DNA of 36,558 nucleotides from NCBI GenBank assembly GCA_015232645.1, contig JADFZF010000011.1, forward strand, positions 1 to 36,558. The letters run 5' to 3'. Each line of letters opens with the position of its first letter. Position 1 is the stretch's first letter. The position numbers and the translations under genes are program-made. Under the pieces are notes generated by a model, which saw only the letters and a list, made by a program, of their open reading frames with translations, searched no databases and was not told the DNA's origin. The DNA comes from Magnetococcales bacterium (GTDB lineage: Bacteria; Pseudomonadota; Magnetococcia; Magnetococcales; UBA8363). Shown in pieces: positions 8,746 to 17,085 of the stretch.

Positions 8746-10176
8746 ATGCCCTTGATTTCTGTAGATGACGACCGTTTTCATGATGAGTGTGGCGTCTTCG
8801 GTGTGTTCAATCATCCCGAGGCGGCCAATCTCGTTTACCTGGGGCTCTACGCCCTGCAGCACCGCGGACAGGAATCTGCAGGCATCGTCTCGGTCGAGGA
8901 CCGGATTCTTCATACCAGCCGGGGACGCGGTCTGGTCGCCGACGTTTTCAAAAAAAACGACCTGGAACGCCTCAAGGGCCGACATGCCATCGGCCATGTG
9001 CGTTATTCAACCTCCGGCGGAAGCTGCAGCTCCCGCAATCAGCAACCTCTGGTCGTGGACACATATCAGGGTGGGATTGCCGTGGCTCATAATGGCAACC
9101 TGGTGGATGCGGTTGACCAACGAAAAACCTTGGAAAAGCGTGGTTCCATCTTTCAATCAACCATGGATACCGAGGTGATTGTCCATTTGGCGGCCCTGTC
9201 ACAGCGGGCCGATTTCTATGATCGCATGGTGGATGCCCTCTCCCAGGTTCAGGGGGCGTATGCCCTGCTGGCGATGGATGCCCAATGCATCCTTGGGGTT
9301 CGTGACCCCTATGGACTGAGGCCCCTGGTTCTGGGAAAGGTGGGTGAAAACAGCTGGGTCTTATCCTCGGAGACCTGCGCTCTGGACTTGATTGAGGCTG
9401 AATTCGTACGCAATATCGAGCCAGGCGAGATGTTGGTGATTACCCACGACGGTTTACGATCCCTGAACCCCTTTCCGCCCAAGGTGCGACGATTCTGCAT
9501 CTTCGAATACATTTATTTTGCCCGTCCAGATTCCACGCTGGATGGGGTTAACATCTACGAATCACGCAAAAAAATTGGGGTCAGCTTGGCCAAGGAAAAT
9601 CCGGTGACTGCCGACGTGGTGGTTCCGGTTCCCGATTCGGGGGTTCCATCTGCACTGGGGTATGCCCAGGAGACCGGTTTGCCGTTCGAGCTGGGAATCA
9701 TACGCAACCATTATGTGGGACGGACCTTTATTGAGCCCCAGCAGCAAATCCGTCATTTTGGTGTCAAGATCAAATTGAATGCCAACAGGGAAGTGTTTAA
9801 AGGAAAACGGGTCGTGCTGGTGGATGATTCCATCGTTCGCGGCACGACAAGCAAAAAAATCGTCAACATGGTGCGTGCTGCAGGGGCCCGCGAAATTCAC
9901 ATGCGTATTTCTTCCCCCCCCACGACACATCCCTGCTTCTACGGTATCGACACTCCAACCCGTCATGAGTTGCTGGCGGCACATCAATCTCTCGAAGACA
10001 TGCGCAAGTTCATTGCCGCGGATTCTCTGGCTTTCGTCTCACTCGAGGGGTTGTACAAGGCGATTGGTGGTCAAGGGCGCGGGTATTGTGATGCCTGCTT
10101 CTCCGGCTCGTATCCCATCGAATCCCCAGAATCCTTACAAAATTTACAACTGTCGTTGTTGGATGGGCTGGAATAA
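8746..10176 (+). CDS. purF: Amidophosphoribosyltransferase PurF
   Basis: A 476-residue enzyme for the first committed step of purine synthesis: PRPP plus glutamine to phosphoribosylamine. A 14-residue propeptide ends at E14, leaving catalytic C15 (CGVFG) as the mature N-terminal nucleophile of the glutaminase domain. The PRPP loop VVLVDDSIVRGTTS is at about 356-369. C251, C397, C448 and C451 match the pattern of the Bacillus-type PurF, which carries a 4Fe-4S cluster, so this enzyme probably has one and may be oxygen-labile. The ATG is 8746. A purine-rich AGAGGCGG lies about 20 bp upstream, farther than usual. Confidence 0.96.
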   Translation: MPLISVDDDRFHDECGVFGVFNHPEAANLVYLGLYALQHRGQESAGIVSVEDRILHTSRGRGLVADVFKKNDLERLKGRHAIGHVRYSTSGGSCSSRNQQPLVVDTYQGGIAVAHNGNLVDAVDQRKTLEKRGSIFQSTMDTEVIVHLAALSQRADFYDRMVDALSQVQGAYALLAMDAQCILGVRDPYGLRPLVLGKVGENSWVLSSETCALDLIEAEFVRNIEPGEMLVITHDGLRSLNPFPPKVRRFCIFEYIYFARPDSTLDGVNIYESRKKIGVSLAKENPVTADVVVPVPDSGVPSALGYAQETGLPFELGIIRNHYVGRTFIEPQQQIRHFGVKIKLNANREVFKGKRVVLVDDSIVRGTTSKKIVNMVRAAGAREIHMRISSPPTTHPCFYGIDTPTRHELLAAHQSLEDMRKFIAADSLAFVSLEGLYKAIGGQGRGYCDACFSGSYPIESPESLQNLQLSLLDGLE

Positions 10177-10373
10177 GCGCGGACGCGAGCAGGTCGGGAC
10201 ACCGTGGCATCGCCCCGCAGGGGTGGAAAGCTGACGGGGATACCTTGTCCGTTGGAGTACGGATTGTAGGAACCGAATTTGGGACAAACAGCCGCACCTC
10301 CTGTCCCTTGGGCCAGTTGGTTTCGTCTACGGCTGCTCGTCCCGGGAACGGATTTTCTTGAAGAGGCCTTGAA

Positions 10374-10664
10374 TTAGGGATTATCCTGAACCTTGGCTCG
10401 AATTTGGGCCTGGATCCTGCGCATGGTCCGGCTGAGGCCTGCTGAGGACTCGCTGATGAGAAAGTTATCCAGACCACCGGCTTGGTCCAGGGTTCGAATC
10501 ATGCTTGCTGGCATAGACAAACGGAGGCTTTTCCCAAGTGCAACACTGAAAACCGCTTTTTTTTGCATGTTGGGGAGCCATTTTCTCCGCGATTTCCGGT
10601 TGGAATGGGAGACCTTGTTACCGGTTTGCGGGGCCTTGCCTCCGAGGACGTGTTTTCTGGCCAC
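10374..10664 (-). CDS. rpmB: 50S ribosomal protein L28
   Basis: A 96-residue basic protein of the large ribosomal subunit. It begins MARKHVLGGKAPQTGNKVSH, followed by a NRKSRRKWLPN block and a RLSMPASMIRTLDQAGGLDNFL block, all typical of L28. It lacks the N-terminal zinc cysteines. The C-terminal tail past residue 72 (rich in Arg, Lys and Gln) makes it longer than the 78-residue enterobacterial form and like the alphaproteobacterial one. The start codon is GTG at 10664, with a strong GAGGAAAG site about 6 bp upstream. It is a single gene facing purF tail to tail. rpmG is not adjacent. Confidence 0.9.
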   Translation of the reverse strand: MARKHVLGGKAPQTGNKVSHSNRKSRRKWLPNMQKKAVFSVALGKSLRLSMPASMIRTLDQAGGLDNFLISESSAGLSRTMRRIQAQIRAKVQDNP

Positions 10665-10858
10665 GGCGCTTTCCTCTTGCTGTTAATGTAAATATACCTG
10701 GAAGAAATGGGGAAAAGATGCTACTATACTACCCTCGGCAGTTTGGCGCAAGTCCTGATGCACACTCAAGGGCCTCTCTTCAAAATTTTTACCATGATTG
10801 CCGGGCAATCATCCAATATCATGACATGAAAAATGGTTCGGGGTTGCGAGAAGGGGAT

Positions 10859-11056
10859 ATGTCAAATCTGGACTTGAATAAGAACATGGCGGACCTGATC
10901 CGTGAAAACCCTGAATTGGCGAGAATATTGCGAAATCGGGGCATCGATTGTGGTTCCTGTCTGGCGTCCCAGGTCGATACCCTGGCGGATGTCGTACGCA
11001 CCTACAACGTCAATCTTCCGGAACTCCTGGCCGAATTGGAGAGGGAACGCCGCTGA
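10859..11056 (+). CDS. DUF1858-type small redox-disulfide protein
   Basis: A 65-residue cytosolic protein with the DUF1858 pattern: an N-terminal MADLIRENPELARILRNRGID segment followed by CGSC (about 39-42). This domain is known as a redox disulfide domain often found near hybrid cluster proteins, sometimes as a stand-alone peptide as here. The CxxC pair could be a reversible disulfide or a metal site. AAGGGG sits immediately before ATG 10859. In-frame ATG 10826 is a possible earlier start but adds sequence outside the domain. It is divergent from rpmB. The partner is unknown. Confidence 0.75.
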   Translation: MSNLDLNKNMADLIRENPELARILRNRGIDCGSCLASQVDTLADVVRTYNVNLPELLAELERERR

Positions 11057-11599
11057 CAAGGTTACGAAAGCACGACAGCAACATCAGACTTGCCTCGATC
11101 CTCTCGGACAAGTCGGTGGGAACCTTGTCCGCCTGGACAAAAAACTGAGGCAACCCAGTTACCAAAGTCATGGCGATAAACGGCAAAGTTTGTCGGTGAC
11201 TAATGACCTGGGACCGATTATTGTAAGGGTCCAGCATGGATCCATGCCGATTTCGCCGACCGTGGCGAAATCAAAATCGAGATGAATCGGACGAAACAAT
11301 ACCTTCTTTTGCGGGAGGCCTTTATCGACCGGTGCGGTGTGACTATCTGTCGGGAGTGGTTTCCAACGGCCACGGTTTACAAAGTTTGCAGAGGTCAGGT
11401 TCCGATTCCGTTCCTGCCGTCCCAGTTTTGTGCCCAACCCCGCGGTGCCGTATCCAAAGGGCCTCGGGCCGGACATATGGCCGCTTGGTGGATTCGAGGG
11501 CATCCCGGGGCCAATATCGTTCCTGCTGGGATCTGAATCGTGGACCTGTGCCAGAGGAATATCATTGTGTTGGATCGGCCAGGATTGACGGAATCTGAC
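11057..11599. other. 543-bp gap before the TPR lipoprotein gene
   Basis: No gene is supported here. Frames of 75-161 codons exist on both strands but have erratic composition (many Pro, Arg, Cys, His), no credible ribosome sites and no recognisable motif. No tRNA or small-RNA fold could be seen by eye. The stretch is long for this gene-dense region and may hold the promoter of the TPR-lolB-ispE operon, an untranslated leader, or a decayed gene. Confidence 0.35.
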
Positions 11600-13531
11600 A
11601 TGAACAACGTGGATCTTTTCTGGATGAAGTGTTTCAATTTTGGTCTGACGCATCGTATGGTATCACGCTTGGCTGGGATAAGCGTGGCCGTTCTACTGGC
11701 TCTTGGGGCATGTGTCGGGGCGCCGCCAGCGGCCTATTCCGTAGCCGCGGGGGAACCTGGAGCGGTGCTTCTCGCCCAAGACAACCCGGATGACGGCGGA
11801 ACCTACGATATTCAAGACGAACTTCCCCTTGACGACTCCCAGGATGACATTTTCCTGGATGAACCATTGGGCAATCCGTTACCCGATGCTCAGGGCGACA
11901 ATACCACTTCCGTGGACGGTGACCCTTTTGCGAACCTGGATAAAAATACCGACACCACCTATTTTTACATCCTGGGCCAACTCTACCTGCGGGAGAACAA
12001 ATGGCAGCTTGCGGAAAAGGCATTTGTCCGGGTGGCGGAATCGGATCCCGAATCGGTGGAAGCCAGTCTCATCGTTGCCCATCTGGCCACCCAGAGAGGC
12101 GATCTGGACCGGGCCATCCGCTACACCGACGAAGTCGTCAAACGTTCCCCCGAACATCGCAAAGCCCGGTTTTTGTTGGCGGGTCTGTTGACTGCTCGCA
12201 AGGAGTACGAAAAGGCGACAGAACATTATGAAATCCTGCTGAAAGACGATCCCGGGCATCAGTCAGCGCGGCAGTTGTTGGCGCAGCTTTACGGCAAGCT
12301 CAAAAAAATCGACAAGGCCAAGGATGTGCTCGCCCCGCTGCTCAAAGACAAGGAGAATTCCTGGAAGGCCTATTTGGCGCTTGGACGGGCCTATGTCAAT
12401 GCCCCTGACATGGAACAGGCCCTCAAGGCATTTCAGTCGGCTCGCATCGCCGATCCGGATGAGATTGAACCCGTCCTTGCAGTGGGGGCAACCCTTCAGG
12501 AAATGAAACGCCCCGAAGAGGCGGAAAAACTGTATCGACAATTTCTGGAGAACCATCCCGACAACAAGGCGATTCACGGTCGTTTGGGCCGCCTTCTTCT
12601 CAAACGCAATGACCGGGTTGGCGCCCTGGAGGAATTCAGGGCCATCACCAAGTTGGCCCCGGACAGTCTGCAGGCCCGACTGACGACCGGGCTGCTCCTC
12701 GTCAGTGAAAAAAAATATGAAGATGCCATCGCCGAACTGCGTTTGGTTGAGGCCACGCAACCGGACAACAGTACGGTCTTATACTACCTGGGACAGGCCT
12801 TGGAAGCCACCAACCGCGATGATGAGGCGGCCACAACCTACGACAAGATCAAAAAAGGGGACCCCTTCTTCGCTGAGGCACAACTGCGTCTGGCATTCCT
12901 GAACGTATCTAGGGGCAATCTGGATGACGGAATCAAACGCATTCAGGAGTTGTTGCGTGATGACGCAAAAAATGCTGACTTGTATGGTGCCCTCAGCATC
13001 CTTCAACTTCAAGCCAACCGATTCGAAGAAGTCGTGAAAACCTGTAACGACGGGTTGACGCTGGATTCAAACCACGACCGCCTCCTCTTCAACCGGGCCA
13101 TGGCTTATGATAAATTGAAACGTTGGCCTGATGCCGAAAAAGATCTCAAATCTTATGTCGAACGTAACCCCGACGATGCCCATGGGTTGAATTATCTGGG
13201 CTACAGTTGGGCCGACCGGGGCGAAAATCTCGCAGAAGCCTATAAATTGATCCAAAAAGCGGCCCAGTTGGCCCCGGGAGACGGATTTATTTCCGATAGT
13301 CTGGGCTGGGTGTTGTTCCGCATGAACCGGTTGGAAGAAGCCTTGATAAAAATGCGAGAAGCGGTACATCTGGAATCGGAAGATCCTACGATTCGTGAAC
13401 ATTTAGGCGATGTGCTGTATGCCATGGGCAAAAAAGAAGAAGCCATGGATGTCTGGAAAAAGGCTTTGGCCCTGGATAAAAATAATGGGGAACTACAAAA
13501 AAAGATCAATCTGCATGAATCAAAAAAATAA
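11600..13531 (+). CDS. Tetratricopeptide-repeat lipoprotein
   Basis: A protein of about 643 residues. With ATG 11600, the N-terminus is a lipoprotein signal with lipobox LGAC and Cys38 as the lipidated residue; codons at 11540, 11624 and 11657 are other starts. After an acidic, Asp-rich linker (about 55-105), roughly a dozen TPR units run to the C-terminus, with recurring patterns such as YYLGQALEATNRDDEA, LNYLGYSWADRG and DSLGWVLFRM. TPR arrays are protein-binding scaffolds. The last codons meet the lolB-like gene with no gap and ispE follows, the order I recall for the Pseudomonas TPR-lolB-ispE-tRNA-Gln locus. This suggests an outer-membrane lipoprotein working in envelope assembly. The binding partner is unknown. 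Confidence 0.85.
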   Translation: MNNVDLFWMKCFNFGLTHRMVSRLAGISVAVLLALGACVGAPPAAYSVAAGEPGAVLLAQDNPDDGGTYDIQDELPLDDSQDDIFLDEPLGNPLPDAQGDNTTSVDGDPFANLDKNTDTTYFYILGQLYLRENKWQLAEKAFVRVAESDPESVEASLIVAHLATQRGDLDRAIRYTDEVVKRSPEHRKARFLLAGLLTARKEYEKATEHYEILLKDDPGHQSARQLLAQLYGKLKKIDKAKDVLAPLLKDKENSWKAYLALGRAYVNAPDMEQALKAFQSARIADPDEIEPVLAVGATLQEMKRPEEAEKLYRQFLENHPDNKAIHGRLGRLLLKRNDRVGALEEFRAITKLAPDSLQARLTTGLLLVSEKKYEDAIAELRLVEATQPDNSTVLYYLGQALEATNRDDEAATTYDKIKKGDPFFAEAQLRLAFLNVSRGNLDDGIKRIQELLRDDAKNADLYGALSILQLQANRFEEVVKTCNDGLTLDSNHDRLLFNRAMAYDKLKRWPDAEKDLKSYVERNPDDAHGLNYLGYSWADRGENLAEAYKLIQKAAQLAPGDGFISDSLGWVLFRMNRLEEALIKMREAVHLESEDPTIREHLGDVLYAMGKKEEAMDVWKKALALDKNNGELQKKINLHESKK

Positions 13532-13532
13532 C

Positions 13533-14375
13533 ATGACTAAAAACGACTACCGCCTACAGTGTTCATTTTCCAAAGGGATCCTGTTTTTAGCTGCCGTATT
13601 GGGGATGGCGGGCTGTGCCAGCGGACCCTCAATGGAAAGCAGGTCGTCGCTAACCGCCCCTTCACGCCAATATGACCGCAGGGTCGTGCTGCTGACCTTC
13701 CGCCAGGACCAGGAAAGGCGACGACTTCTGCCTGGCCGATGGCGGGTCGATGGCACCATGGAGACGGTGCTGAAAGATGATGTCAGACGCCATCGCATGG
13801 AACTCATCAGCAAAAAAAATCAACATGTGACGATGCGGGTTTTCGGTCCCTTTAAAAACGTCGTATTGGAACTAACCATGATCCCGGAGTGGTTGCGTCT
13901 CGTCAACGCCAGTGAACGGGTAACGTTGGAAGTGGCCGCTGACAGCAAAGGGATGGCCGCATTGACTGGACTGGCTTTCAATCCTGCCTGGTTATATCCA
14001 GCCCTTGTCGGATGTGTGGGCGACCTTGGTGATGGTGCCGTCCTGAACGGGGCGACTCTTGAAGGAGAGAACCGGTCGGGGGAACACGTTACGGTGGACG
14101 CCGCCAACGGATTGATCAAAAGCCGTATTCGCCATGGCACGGATGGTCGACGATTCTCGGTAAATTATGGCTGGCCTGAAAAGGCCGGCAGCATAACGAC
14201 TGGGCTTGTCATGCCACAACAGGTGGAGATCACCCTGGATGACGGCTCCAAACTGTCTTTGACGTTCAATCAATGGAAATTTTCATCAGGTCTGCAGGAG
14301 CGTGCCTCTGCCCCCGATTCTGGAGCGGCTTTTCCCGTACTCTACCCTGAAATCGGCGATGGACCACCCCAGTGA
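13533..14375 (+). CDS. LolB-like outer-membrane lipoprotein
   Basis: A 280-residue lipoprotein whose signal peptide ends in the lipobox MAGC (Cys28 from ATG 13533; ATG 13515 overlaps the previous gene and adds six residues). The mature part has alternating short beta segments such as WRVDGTMET, HRMELISKK, VTMRVFGPF and QVEITLDDGSKLSLTFNQWKF. This is consistent with the half-barrel fold of LolB and DUF4292 proteins that receive lipoproteins at the outer membrane. It is longer than classical LolB (about 200). The name rests mainly on position between the TPR lipoprotein gene (1-bp gap) and ispE (4-bp overlap), plus fold pattern. Direct similarity is weak by eye. Confidence 0.6.
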   Translation: MTKNDYRLQCSFSKGILFLAAVLGMAGCASGPSMESRSSLTAPSRQYDRRVVLLTFRQDQERRRLLPGRWRVDGTMETVLKDDVRRHRMELISKKNQHVTMRVFGPFKNVVLELTMIPEWLRLVNASERVTLEVAADSKGMAALTGLAFNPAWLYPALVGCVGDLGDGAVLNGATLEGENRSGEHVTVDAANGLIKSRIRHGTDGRRFSVNYGWPEKAGSITTGLVMPQQVEITLDDGSKLSLTFNQWKFSSGLQERASAPDSGAAFPVLYPEIGDGPPQ

Positions 14376-15253
14376 ACCTCCGTTTTTCCGCCCCCGCCAA
14401 GATCAACCTTTACCTCAGGGTCGTTGGCCGCCGGGTAGATGGTTACCATTTGCTCGATAGCGCCATGGCCTTCTTTCCCTGGTTTGATCGGCTGGAAGTG
14501 ATGGATGAAGGCGATGAAATTACGTTGCAATGCCGACCGCAAGTCACTTCAGCCATGGAAGAAAACTTGGCTTGGCGAGCCGCTTCTTTATTACGCCAAC
14601 GGGGACGTATCAACCGTGGGGTCCAATTACACCTGTTCAAAGAGATCCCCCATGGTGCTGGCCTGGGTGGTGGCTCCTCGGATGCGGCGTTGGTGTTATT
14701 GGCCTTGAATCGCCTCTGGGGTCTTGACTGGCCACTCGATCAACTTTGTGAAGTGGGATTGGAACTGGGAGCCGATATCCCCTTTTTCCTCGGAGGTATG
14801 GCTGCGCATGTGTCGGGCATCGGCGAACAATTGACCATGTTTCCTGACTGTCCCGAATTGGAATTGGTGGTTGTTTATCCGGGGATTCCTCTGGCTACCG
14901 CCTCGGTTTATCGAAATATCACAGAGACAATGGTTGATGAATTCAAAAAATCGTTGCCACCATCGGCCCAGGGCACAAAAAATAAATTAAATTTTCATAA
15001 TGATTTACAACATATAGCCTGCCGACTGACTCCCGAAATAAACAGGGGGTGTGAATTTTTGCGGGCCTGCGGTGCCACAACAACCTTGATGTCAGGAAGT
15101 GGTTCGGCGGTATTTGGAATTTTTAATCACCAAACAACCGCCTTGTCGGCCTGTGAACATATCTCCAGAGTGGAACCCCACTGGCAAGTCAGGTATGGCC
15201 GCACCTTCAACGTACATCCCTTTGACCGCGAGTGGCGATTGGGTATAGAATAG
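14372..15253 (+). CDS. ispE: 4-diphosphocytidyl-2-C-methyl-D-erythritol kinase
   Basis: A 293-residue GHMP kinase of the MEP isoprenoid pathway that phosphorylates CDP-methylerythritol with ATP. It shows APAKINLYL with Lys10 near the active site, the GHMP ATP loop PHGAGLGGGSSDAA (about 93-106), GADIPFFLGG with the catalytic Asp, and the C-terminal motif TTLMSGSGSAVFGIF. It starts with GTG 14372 inside the stop of the lolB-like gene (GTGA overlap), so translation is probably coupled. Length is normal. Confidence 0.95.
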   Translation: MNLRFSAPAKINLYLRVVGRRVDGYHLLDSAMAFFPWFDRLEVMDEGDEITLQCRPQVTSAMEENLAWRAASLLRQRGRINRGVQLHLFKEIPHGAGLGGGSSDAALVLLALNRLWGLDWPLDQLCEVGLELGADIPFFLGGMAAHVSGIGEQLTMFPDCPELELVVVYPGIPLATASVYRNITETMVDEFKKSLPPSAQGTKNKLNFHNDLQHIACRLTPEINRGCEFLRACGATTTLMSGSGSAVFGIFNHQTTALSACEHISRVEPHWQVRYGRTFNVHPFDREWRLGIE

Positions 15254-15269
15254 CCTTCGTTTCTTCTTT

Positions 15270-15344
15270 TGGGCCGTCGCCAAGCGGTAAGGCACCGGAT
15301 TTTGATTCCGGCATTCCTAGGTTCAAATCCTAGCGGCCCAGCCA
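15270..15344 (+). tRNA. tRNA-Gln (anticodon TTG)
   Basis: A 75-nt cloverleaf with a perfect 7-bp acceptor stem (15270-15276 with 15334-15340), discriminator G and an encoded CCA at 15342-15344. The anticodon stem CCGGA/TCCGG closes the 7-nt loop TTTTGAT, giving anticodon TTG (reads CAA/CAG). The T-arm GTTCAAATC is standard. It lies 16 bp after ispE, as in loci where ispE is followed by tRNA-Gln. An integrase remnant starts 90 bp downstream, so the 3' half probably served as an attachment site. Confidence 0.97.
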
Positions 15345-15433
15345 ATAAATCAAAGACTTACAATACAAGGGCGGGTGCCTGTATAGTTCAAAGTGGCCTG
15401 TGGGAATTATACTGTATAATATCTTTCTCCGAC

Positions 15434-15685
15434 CTAGCCCTTGATTCGCTCTTGGATCGGGGCCACTTTCTCCAGGGTTCTGCGTTTGATGTAATGTTCG
15501 GTCGTTTGCATTGAGGCATGACCGGCAAGCTTCTGGGGGTCTATCCCCAGGCGTTTGGCGTCGTTCAGGGCTTTGGCGCGGATGTCGTGGAAATGGAAGT
15601 CTTCCACACCAGCCTTGAGTTTTGCGGTTCTGAACATCCCTTGGATGCCAGATCGGGTGTAAGGTTTCCCGCCTCTGCCGTGGAA
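15434..15685 (-). pseudogene. Tyrosine recombinase (phage/island integrase) C-terminal remnant
   Basis: About 83 codons remain, readable from about 15685 to the stop at 15434. They begin with the typical GKPYTRSGIQGMF stretch, then FHFHDIRAKAL (HxxR box) and AGHASMQTTEHYI with the nucleophilic Tyr, so the catalytic C-terminus survives but the whole N-terminal and core-binding part is gone. The upstream end coincides with the start of an IS3-like terminus at 15687, which explains the truncation. The gene points toward tRNA-Gln, the usual arrangement for an integrase beside its tRNA attachment site. It cannot be active as it stands. Confidence 0.85.
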
Positions 15686-15686
15686 C

Positions 15687-15800
15687 TGAAGTGGACCCCG
15701 TCGTCAAGACAATTTTGAGGCACGGATAAGCTCTGAACCTGGTTGATTGTTGTTTCCGAGAATCTTGGATGCACTCCACCAGCTTGCGTCCCGGTTATCC
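15687..15800 (-). pseudogene. Probable 3' end of an IS3-family element (orfB tail plus terminus)
   Basis: The sequence from 15687 (TGAAGTGGACCCCGTCGTCA) resembles the terminal type seen in IS3-family elements. On the minus strand just inside it, a frame reads RKLVECIQDSRKQQSTRFR, like the basic tail of IS3 orfB proteins, although a preceding stop or frameshift breaks it. It matches in orientation the orfB fragment at 19160-19381. The likely history is one IS3 copy later split by the serine-recombinase element, with loss of about 60 codons. Identification is by eye and tentative. Confidence 0.4.
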
Positions 15801-15826
15801 ACAAATCCACAGGCCACTGGAGCCTT

Positions 15827-16120
15827 TTGACTGAGTCGTCAAATGCTGCTGTTTGGAACGATCAGAAACAAACCTTCACGATCACCCTCCCCTTTCATCC
15901 TCTCCACGGCCAGTCGTTCGAACTGGTCCACCTGCGACAGAATTGGGGCGAGCACCGGGCCTATTATCAGGATGGAGATGGAAACCTGGCGTCCATTCCC
16001 GTTGGCTGGACGGACATTTACGCTCCTGATCCCTTTGTCGTCATGGCTCGGGGGCGCGCCCTTTTCCGGGCGTTCGACCTCGTTGAGCTTACCCGTTTCA
16101 TCCGGGAGATGGAATCATGA
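15827..16120 (+). CDS. DUF5372 family protein of the serine-recombinase element
   Basis: About 97 residues if TTG 15827 is the start; the frame is open back to TTG 15743, but that upstream part overlaps IS3-like sequence. The conserved core reads FTITLPFHPLHGQSFELV, then WGEHRAYYQDGDGNL, IPVGWTDIYAPDPFV and a helical LFRAFDLVELTRFI end. This looks like a small beta-barrel (SH3-like) followed by a helix, the pattern of DUF5372. The function is not known. Constant linkage with recombinases of this type suggests a part in transposition or its control. It ends 219 bp before the HTH gene. Confidence 0.65.
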   Translation: MTESSNAAVWNDQKQTFTITLPFHPLHGQSFELVHLRQNWGEHRAYYQDGDGNLASIPVGWTDIYAPDPFVVMARGRALFRAFDLVELTRFIREMES

Positions 16121-16282
16121 ATCGCCCTCCCGGAATCCCCATGCCCCCACACGACAAGTGTAAAGCAAAATACGCCGCCATTGTTAACCAAAATATGCCG
16201 CCCATGTTGGTATGGCCAGCAATGATGCGGGACTGTAGTGCTGGAATGGCTTGTGTTTCGGTCTTTGTGGGACGGAAATGTC

Positions 16283-16310
16283 TTGACATGGCCACCATGA
16301 GTGACAAAAT
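16283..16310 (+). promoter_or_regulatory. Candidate sigma-70 promoter for the HTH-recombinase operon
   Basis: A perfect -35 box TTGACA at 16283-16288 is followed after 16 bp by CAAAAT (16305-16310, four of six matches to TATAAT). A second AT-rich hexamer, TAATAT, lies a few bases further on. It stands 30 bp before the HTH gene, which also has a perfect AGGAGG ribosome site. It would drive the three overlapping genes. Confidence 0.5.
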
Positions 16311-16339
16311 AATATTTACACTCATTTCAGGAGGCGCTC

Positions 16340-16801
16340 ATGTCCAAGTCCATCTGTCCCAAACTTCAAGCACTCAAGGAAAACGGAACCCTCAACCCCC
16401 ATCCGGAGAAAGTGGCCGATACGCTGTTTCAGGAGGAGGATTTTTTCGACGCCCGGGATTTGCTGCAGGTGAAATACGAGATGCTGCGCCGTGTCCGGCA
16501 GGAAGGGTGGCCGGTGGCCCGGGCGGCGGAAACCTTCGGCTTTTCCCGACCTTCCTACTACAAGGCACAGGAGGCGTTCGACCAGGACGGCCTGGGTGGG
16601 CTGTTTCCGAAAAAGCGCGGCCCCAGAGAGGCGCACAAGATGACCGGCGAGATCGTAATGTTCGCCAACGATACACTCGGCATCGATCTCGGACTTTCCA
16701 CAACCCTGTTGGCGCATCGCATCGAAAAACGTTTCGGAGTCTCCGTCCATCCCCGCAGCATCGAACGGGCCTTGAAACGCAGAGAAAAAAAAACCTCATG
16801 A
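16340..16801 (+). CDS. Helix-turn-helix protein of the serine-recombinase element
   Basis: A 153-residue protein. It opens LQALKENGTLNPHPEKVADT, has an acidic FFDARDLLQVKYEMLRR helix, then an HTH: GWPVARAAETFGFSRPSYYK (about 56-75) leading into AFDQDGLGGLFPKKRGPREAHK. This resembles the HTH and linker of IS481/IS630-type transposases but with no catalytic domain after it. The C-terminal part (GLSTTLLAHRIEKRFGVSVHPRSIERALKR) is a second winged-HTH-like unit. DNA binding to the element ends or promoter is inferred. AGGAGG at 16328-16333 sets the start. It overlaps the next gene by 4 bp. Confidence 0.8.
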   Translation: MSKSICPKLQALKENGTLNPHPEKVADTLFQEEDFFDARDLLQVKYEMLRRVRQEGWPVARAAETFGFSRPSYYKAQEAFDQDGLGGLFPKKRGPREAHKMTGEIVMFANDTLGIDLGLSTTLLAHRIEKRFGVSVHPRSIERALKRREKKTS

Positions 16802-17085
16802 TTTCCGCCCTGGCGTCGTTGTCCAGCGGCGTCACCGAACGGTACGAATTCCTGCGGCGGGAAAGTCTCTCTTCCGGTTGGCCCACCGTCCGGGGCTGGG
16901 CCATGTTCGTCCGCCGCGGCCTGTTGGCCTGGAGCTTGGTTTGGAAGGATCCTCCGCAGTCTCAGCCGCCATCCCCCCCATCTCCCATGACGGTGGTGTG
17001 TCCTAAACATCTCGATCAGGCGCTCATCCGGATCATGGCCGGAATGGTGATGAATGCCCGACGGGAGGCGCGCCATGCTCTCTGA
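16798..17085 (+). CDS. Small protein of unknown function in the recombinase operon
   Basis: A 95-residue protein beginning at ATG 16798 inside the stop of the HTH gene (ATGA overlap) and overlapping the recombinase start by 11 bp, so translation is probably coupled in a chain. It has an N-terminal helix (YEFLRRESL), a central Trp-rich helix GWAMFVRRGLLAWSLVW, a Pro/Ser linker and a C-terminal helix LIRIMAGMVMNARREARH. It resembles the short accessory frame I recall in related elements. No catalytic motif is seen; it may bridge other element proteins. Confidence 0.6.
   Translation: MISALASLSSGVTERYEFLRRESLSSGWPTVRGWAMFVRRGLLAWSLVWKDPPQSQPPSPPSPMTVVCPKHLDQALIRIMAGMVMNARREARHAL

Noticed and set aside
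11168-11653. A 161-codon minus frame in the gap before the TPR gene
   Set aside because: Odd composition, no ribosome site, no motif, and it runs into the N-terminal coding part of the TPR gene.
16117-17085. A long open frame (322 codons) running through the HTH gene in another frame, starting in an ATGA overlap with the DUF5372 gene
   Set aside because: Its first two thirds are low-complexity Gly/Arg/Pro sequence typical of a GC-rich shadow frame, and the HTH gene in the other frame has a perfect ribosome site and recognisable domains. Only its last 95 codons are a gene.
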